A DNA stretch of 64,000 nucleotides from Actinorugispora endophytica (GTDB taxonomy: Bacteria; Actinomycetota; Actinomycetes; Streptosporangiales; Streptosporangiaceae), in the NCBI RefSeq assembly GCF_004363075.1, contig NZ_SNYN01000004.1, positions 62,001 through 126,000 of the forward strand, written 5' to 3'. The translations under genes were made by a program, and so were the position numbers. Each line of letters opens with the position of its first letter. The stretch's first letter is position 1. Below, piece after piece: positions 61,403 through 64,000 of this stretch. The notes beneath the pieces are model-generated. The model searched no databases. It was not told the DNA's origin and saw only the letters and a list, made by a program, of their open reading frames with translations.

Positions 61403-62812
61403 CTAGGAGGCCCGGCTCACCGTGGACATGTTGAAGTCCGGGACGCGCATGGGCGGCATCGCGGTGCGCGTGAAGTAGTCGCCCATCTCGCGTGAGAGGG
61501 CCGGGACCGTGCGCCCCACCTCGCTCACCCGCTCCAGCAGTCCCACCGGCGACTCGTTGAACCGGAAGTTGTTCACCGCGCCCTTCACCTCGCCGTCCTC
61601 GACCAGGTACACGCCGTCCCGGGTGAGGCCGGTGAGCAGCATGCTGCGCGGGTCCACCACCCGGATGTACCACAGGCAGGTCACCAGCAGGCCCCGCTCG
61701 GTGCCCGCCACCATGTCGTCCAGGGACGCGGTGGCGCCGGGCAGCTCCAGGACCAGGTTGTCGGTGTCCGGCGTCACCGGCAGCGCGGTCAGCACCGCCG
61801 AGTCGTGCGTCTGCACCAGCCGGGACAGCTCCCCGTCGCTGATCCACTCCGACTCGCGGATCGGCAGCCCGTTGTCGAAGGCGCTGATACGCCGCCCCGG
61901 GGAGTCGGCCAGCACGAACGGCGCGCACTCCAGCCCCGGCTCGGCGGGGTTCGAGCGCAGCCGCAGCGGCAGCGGGGACAGCCGCTCGCCCACCCGGGTG
62001 CCCGCGCGCTTGGCCGAGAGGGCGGTGCGCCCCTCGAAGGCGTCCCGCGCGCCCATGCCCCAGTACAGGTCGATCATCAGGTCCGCGACCGCCTCGGGGG
62101 GCAGCAGCGTCTCGTACCGGCCCGCGGGCAGCTCCACGCTGGTGCGGGCCCAGGCGATCCGGCGGCCCAACTCGGCCTCCAGCGCCTCGACGTCGATGTC
62201 GGCGAAGTCCCGGGTGGCCCGCCCCACCCAGGTGGAGTGCCCCGGGTCCGCCGACTTCGCGTTGAGGTCCACCGTCCCGGTCGGCTGGTCGTGGCGCAGC
62301 CGCACCCCCGTGGAGGAGCCGAAGAACGTCGAGTTCAGGGAGTGCTCGGCGTACCCGTACAGCTTCACCCCGGCCTTGGCCGAACGCTCGAAGGCGGTGC
62401 CCAGGTCAGGCGCGAACGTGGAGAACACCCCGATGTCGGTCGCGGCGGGCGGCGCGTCCCAGTCGCCGCCGACCCCCTGGGCCGCGCCGGTGCCGGGGCC
62501 CAGGAGCGGGTGCGCCCCCTCGGCCGGGGGCGCCTCGCGCGCGGCGGCCTCGGCCGAGCGCACCAGGTCCTCCAGCTGGTCGTCGCGCAGCCCGCTGCGC
62601 GAGACCGTGCCCACCGACGTGCCTTCGGGCCCCTCGACCAGGGAGACCACGGTGACCTCGCGCCCCCGCGTGACCCCGTTGGTGGTCAGCGAGTTCCCGG
62701 CCCAGCGGAGGTTGGCCGTGCTGTTCTCGGTCACCAGCACCATGCAGTCGTCGGCGCGGGACAGCTCCAGCACGCGCTCGGTGACGGCCTGGGCGGACAG
62801 GGACTGGCTCAC
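61403..62812 (-). CDS. TldE/PmbA-type metalloprotease subunit
   Basis: A 469-residue member of the TldD/PmbA family without the HExxxH site, i.e. the TldE partner. Typical parts: DDCMVLVTENSTANLRWAGN, TFFGSSTGVRLRHDQPTG, LPPEAVADLMIDLYW, GRRISAFDNGLPIRESEW and VNNFRFNESPVGLLERV. TldD and TldE form a heterodimeric protease that degrades unfolded peptides or matures ribosomal peptides such as microcins. GTG 62812 has AGAGG upstream. It follows tldD by 35 bp. Confidence 0.88.
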   Translation of the reverse strand: MSQSLSAQAVTERVLELSRADDCMVLVTENSTANLRWAGNSLTTNGVTRGREVTVVSLVEGPEGTSVGTVSRSGLRDDQLEDLVRSAEAAAREAPPAEGAHPLLGPGTGAAQGVGGDWDAPPAATDIGVFSTFAPDLGTAFERSAKAGVKLYGYAEHSLNSTFFGSSTGVRLRHDQPTGTVDLNAKSADPGHSTWVGRATRDFADIDVEALEAELGRRIAWARTSVELPAGRYETLLPPEAVADLMIDLYWGMGARDAFEGRTALSAKRAGTRVGERLSPLPLRLRSNPAEPGLECAPFVLADSPGRRISAFDNGLPIRESEWISDGELSRLVQTHDSAVLTALPVTPDTDNLVLELPGATASLDDMVAGTERGLLVTCLWYIRVVDPRSMLLTGLTRDGVYLVEDGEVKGAVNNFRFNESPVGLLERVSEVGRTVPALSREMGDYFTRTAMPPMRVPDFNMSTVSRAS

Positions 62813-62847
62813 AGTTGACCTCTTCGATTCGGGGGAGTGGACGCCGC

Positions 62848-64000
62848 TCACGCTCCGGCCTCCCGCACGGTGTTCAGCACCCGGACCTTCTCGAACAGCG
62901 CGCTCGGGCAGCCGTGGCTGACCGGCGCGACCTGGCCGGGCTGTCCCTTGCCGCAGTTGAACGCCCCGCCCAGCACGTAGGTCTGCGGGCCGCCCAGCGC
63001 GGTCATCGAGTTCCAGAAGTCGGTGGTGGTCGCCTGGTAGGCCACGTCGCGCAGCTGCCCGGTGACGCGGCCGCCGCGGATCCGGTAGAAGCGCTGCCCG
63101 GTGAACTGGAAGTTGTAGCGCTGCATGTCGATCGACCAGCTGCGGTCGCCCACGACGTAGATCCCGTCGTCGACCCGGCGGATCAGCTCCTCGGTGGAGG
63201 GGCCGCGGGGGTCGGGCGCGAGCGAGACGTTGGCCATGCGCTGGATCGGCATGGTCGCGGGGGAGTCGGCGAACGCGCAGCCGTTGGAGCGCTCGTGCCC
63301 GGTCAGCCGCGAGATCCGCCGGTCGCGCTGGTAACCGGTGAGCACGCCGTCGGTCACCAGCTCGAACGAGGAGGTGGCCACGCCCTCGTCGTCGTAGCCG
63401 ATGGTGGACAGGCCGTGCTCGACGGTGCGGTCGCCGGTGACGTTCATGATCGGCGATCCGTACCGCAGCGATCCGAGCCCGTCGGGGGTGGCGAACGAGG
63501 TGCCCGCGTAGGCGGCCTCGTAGCCCAGGGCCCGGTCCAGCTCGGTGGCGTGCCCGATGGACTCGTGGATCGTCAGCCACAGGTTCGACGGGTCGATGAC
63601 CAGGTCGTACTCGCCGGGCTCGACGCTGGGCGCGGCGGCCTTGGCGGCCAGCAGCTCGGGCAGCTCGGCCAGTTCGGCCTCCACCGTCGGAAGGTACTCG
63701 TACCCCCGGCCGACCGGGGGGGAGATCGTCCGCATGCTCTCCAGCCGGCCGTCGGAGGTGGACACGGCCTCCACCACGGGCGCCAGGCGCACCCGCTGCT
63801 GGGTGGTCACGGTCCCGGCGGTGTCGGCGTAGAACTTCTGCTCCTTGGCCTGGAGCAGGCTCGCGTCCACGTGGTTCACCCGCGGGTCGGCCAGCAGGCG
63901 GCGGCTCCAGTCGGCGAGCAGTTCGGTCTTGTCGCGCACCGGGACGTCGAACGGGTCCACCTCGTAGGAGGAGACCCACACGGCGTCGTGGTGCGCGGGT
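62848..64000 (-). CDS. TldD-type metalloprotease catalytic subunit (5' end outside window)
   Basis: 384 C-terminal residues are in the window; the frame is open through base 64000 (PAHHDAVWVSSYEVDPFDVP) so the start lies beyond. The zinc site HESIGH (HExxxH, in LTIHESIGHATELDR) identifies it as the catalytic TldD. Other family parts are LVIDPSNLW, IGYDDEGVATS, RMANVSLAPDPRG and GGAFNCGKGQPGQVAPVSHGCP with conserved cysteines. It is the first gene of the tldD-tldE pair. Confidence 0.9.
   Translation of the reverse strand, partial: PAHHDAVWVSSYEVDPFDVPVRDKTELLADWSRRLLADPRVNHVDASLLQAKEQKFYADTAGTVTTQQRVRLAPVVEAVSTSDGRLESMRTISPPVGRGYEYLPTVEAELAELPELLAAKAAAPSVEPGEYDLVIDPSNLWLTIHESIGHATELDRALGYEAAYAGTSFATPDGLGSLRYGSPIMNVTGDRTVEHGLSTIGYDDEGVATSSFELVTDGVLTGYQRDRRISRLTGHERSNGCAFADSPATMPIQRMANVSLAPDPRGPSTEELIRRVDDGIYVVGDRSWSIDMQRYNFQFTGQRFYRIRGGRVTGQLRDVAYQATTTDFWNSMTALGGPQTYVLGGAFNCGKGQPGQVAPVSHGCPSALFEKVRVLNTVREAGA

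Overview
The window is high-GC DNA (roughly 70% or more by eye) with dense, often overlapping genes, many GTG starts and actinobacterial gene families (DUF5753 regulators, Hanks-type kinases, SigB-type sigma factor, NNH7-like NACHT ATPases, actinobacterial TctABC/CitAB systems). It is a filamentous-actinomycete chromosome; Nocardiopsis or a relative is a reasonable guess but not proven. No rRNA, tRNA, CRISPR array, insertion sequence or phage module is visible.

Layout. 1-2.9 kb: end of a propeller-like protein, an APC permease and a broken PPOX-type gene disrupted by a palindromic element. 2.9-8.3 kb: a compact five-gene cassette (ectoine-synthase-like cupin, adenylating ligase, methyltransferase-like protein, acyl-CoA-dehydrogenase-fold flavoprotein, MFS exporter) that looks like a small undescribed biosynthetic cluster. 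8.5-12.1 kb: metalloprotease with a small overlapping partner, ferritin-like/VIT iron transporter, fatty-acid desaturase. 12.2-20.1 kb: a 1383-residue unrecognised protein, uxaC, a CYTH protein, and a deletion scar joining two truncated genes head to head. 20.3-28.4 kb: gnd, a two-component system coupled to a DUF4956/VTC polyphosphate-polymerase-like pair, a SigB-type sigma factor, an aldo/keto reductase and a 52-residue membrane peptide. 28.5-36.9 kb: sulfotransferase, sirtuin, and two tandem paralogous NACHT/STAND ATPases. 37-46.2 kb: VOC protein, ung, two divergent Ser/Thr kinases, MFS protein with a disrupted start, MgtC, GH15 enzyme. 46.6-54.7 kb: divergent YczE/MocR pair, and a CitAB-type two-component system divergent from tctCBA. 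54.8-64 kb: hydrolase, moaA, rtcB, two related small proteins, GNAT, mobA, a C-rich-loop small RNA, and a tldD/tldE pair cut by the window end.

Two families of dispersed palindromes are scattered between genes. Family B (seven copies, 16.4-59.5 kb) keeps a near-constant core while its basal stem differs from copy to copy but remains self-complementary in most, which points to selection on a hairpin. Family A (two copies) includes the one lying in the PPOX gene. The most notable candidates for new biology are the EctC-like cassette, the two-component/polyphosphate locus with matching TCAT direct-repeat operators, the tandem NACHT pair, the C-rich-loop RNA and the family B palindromes.
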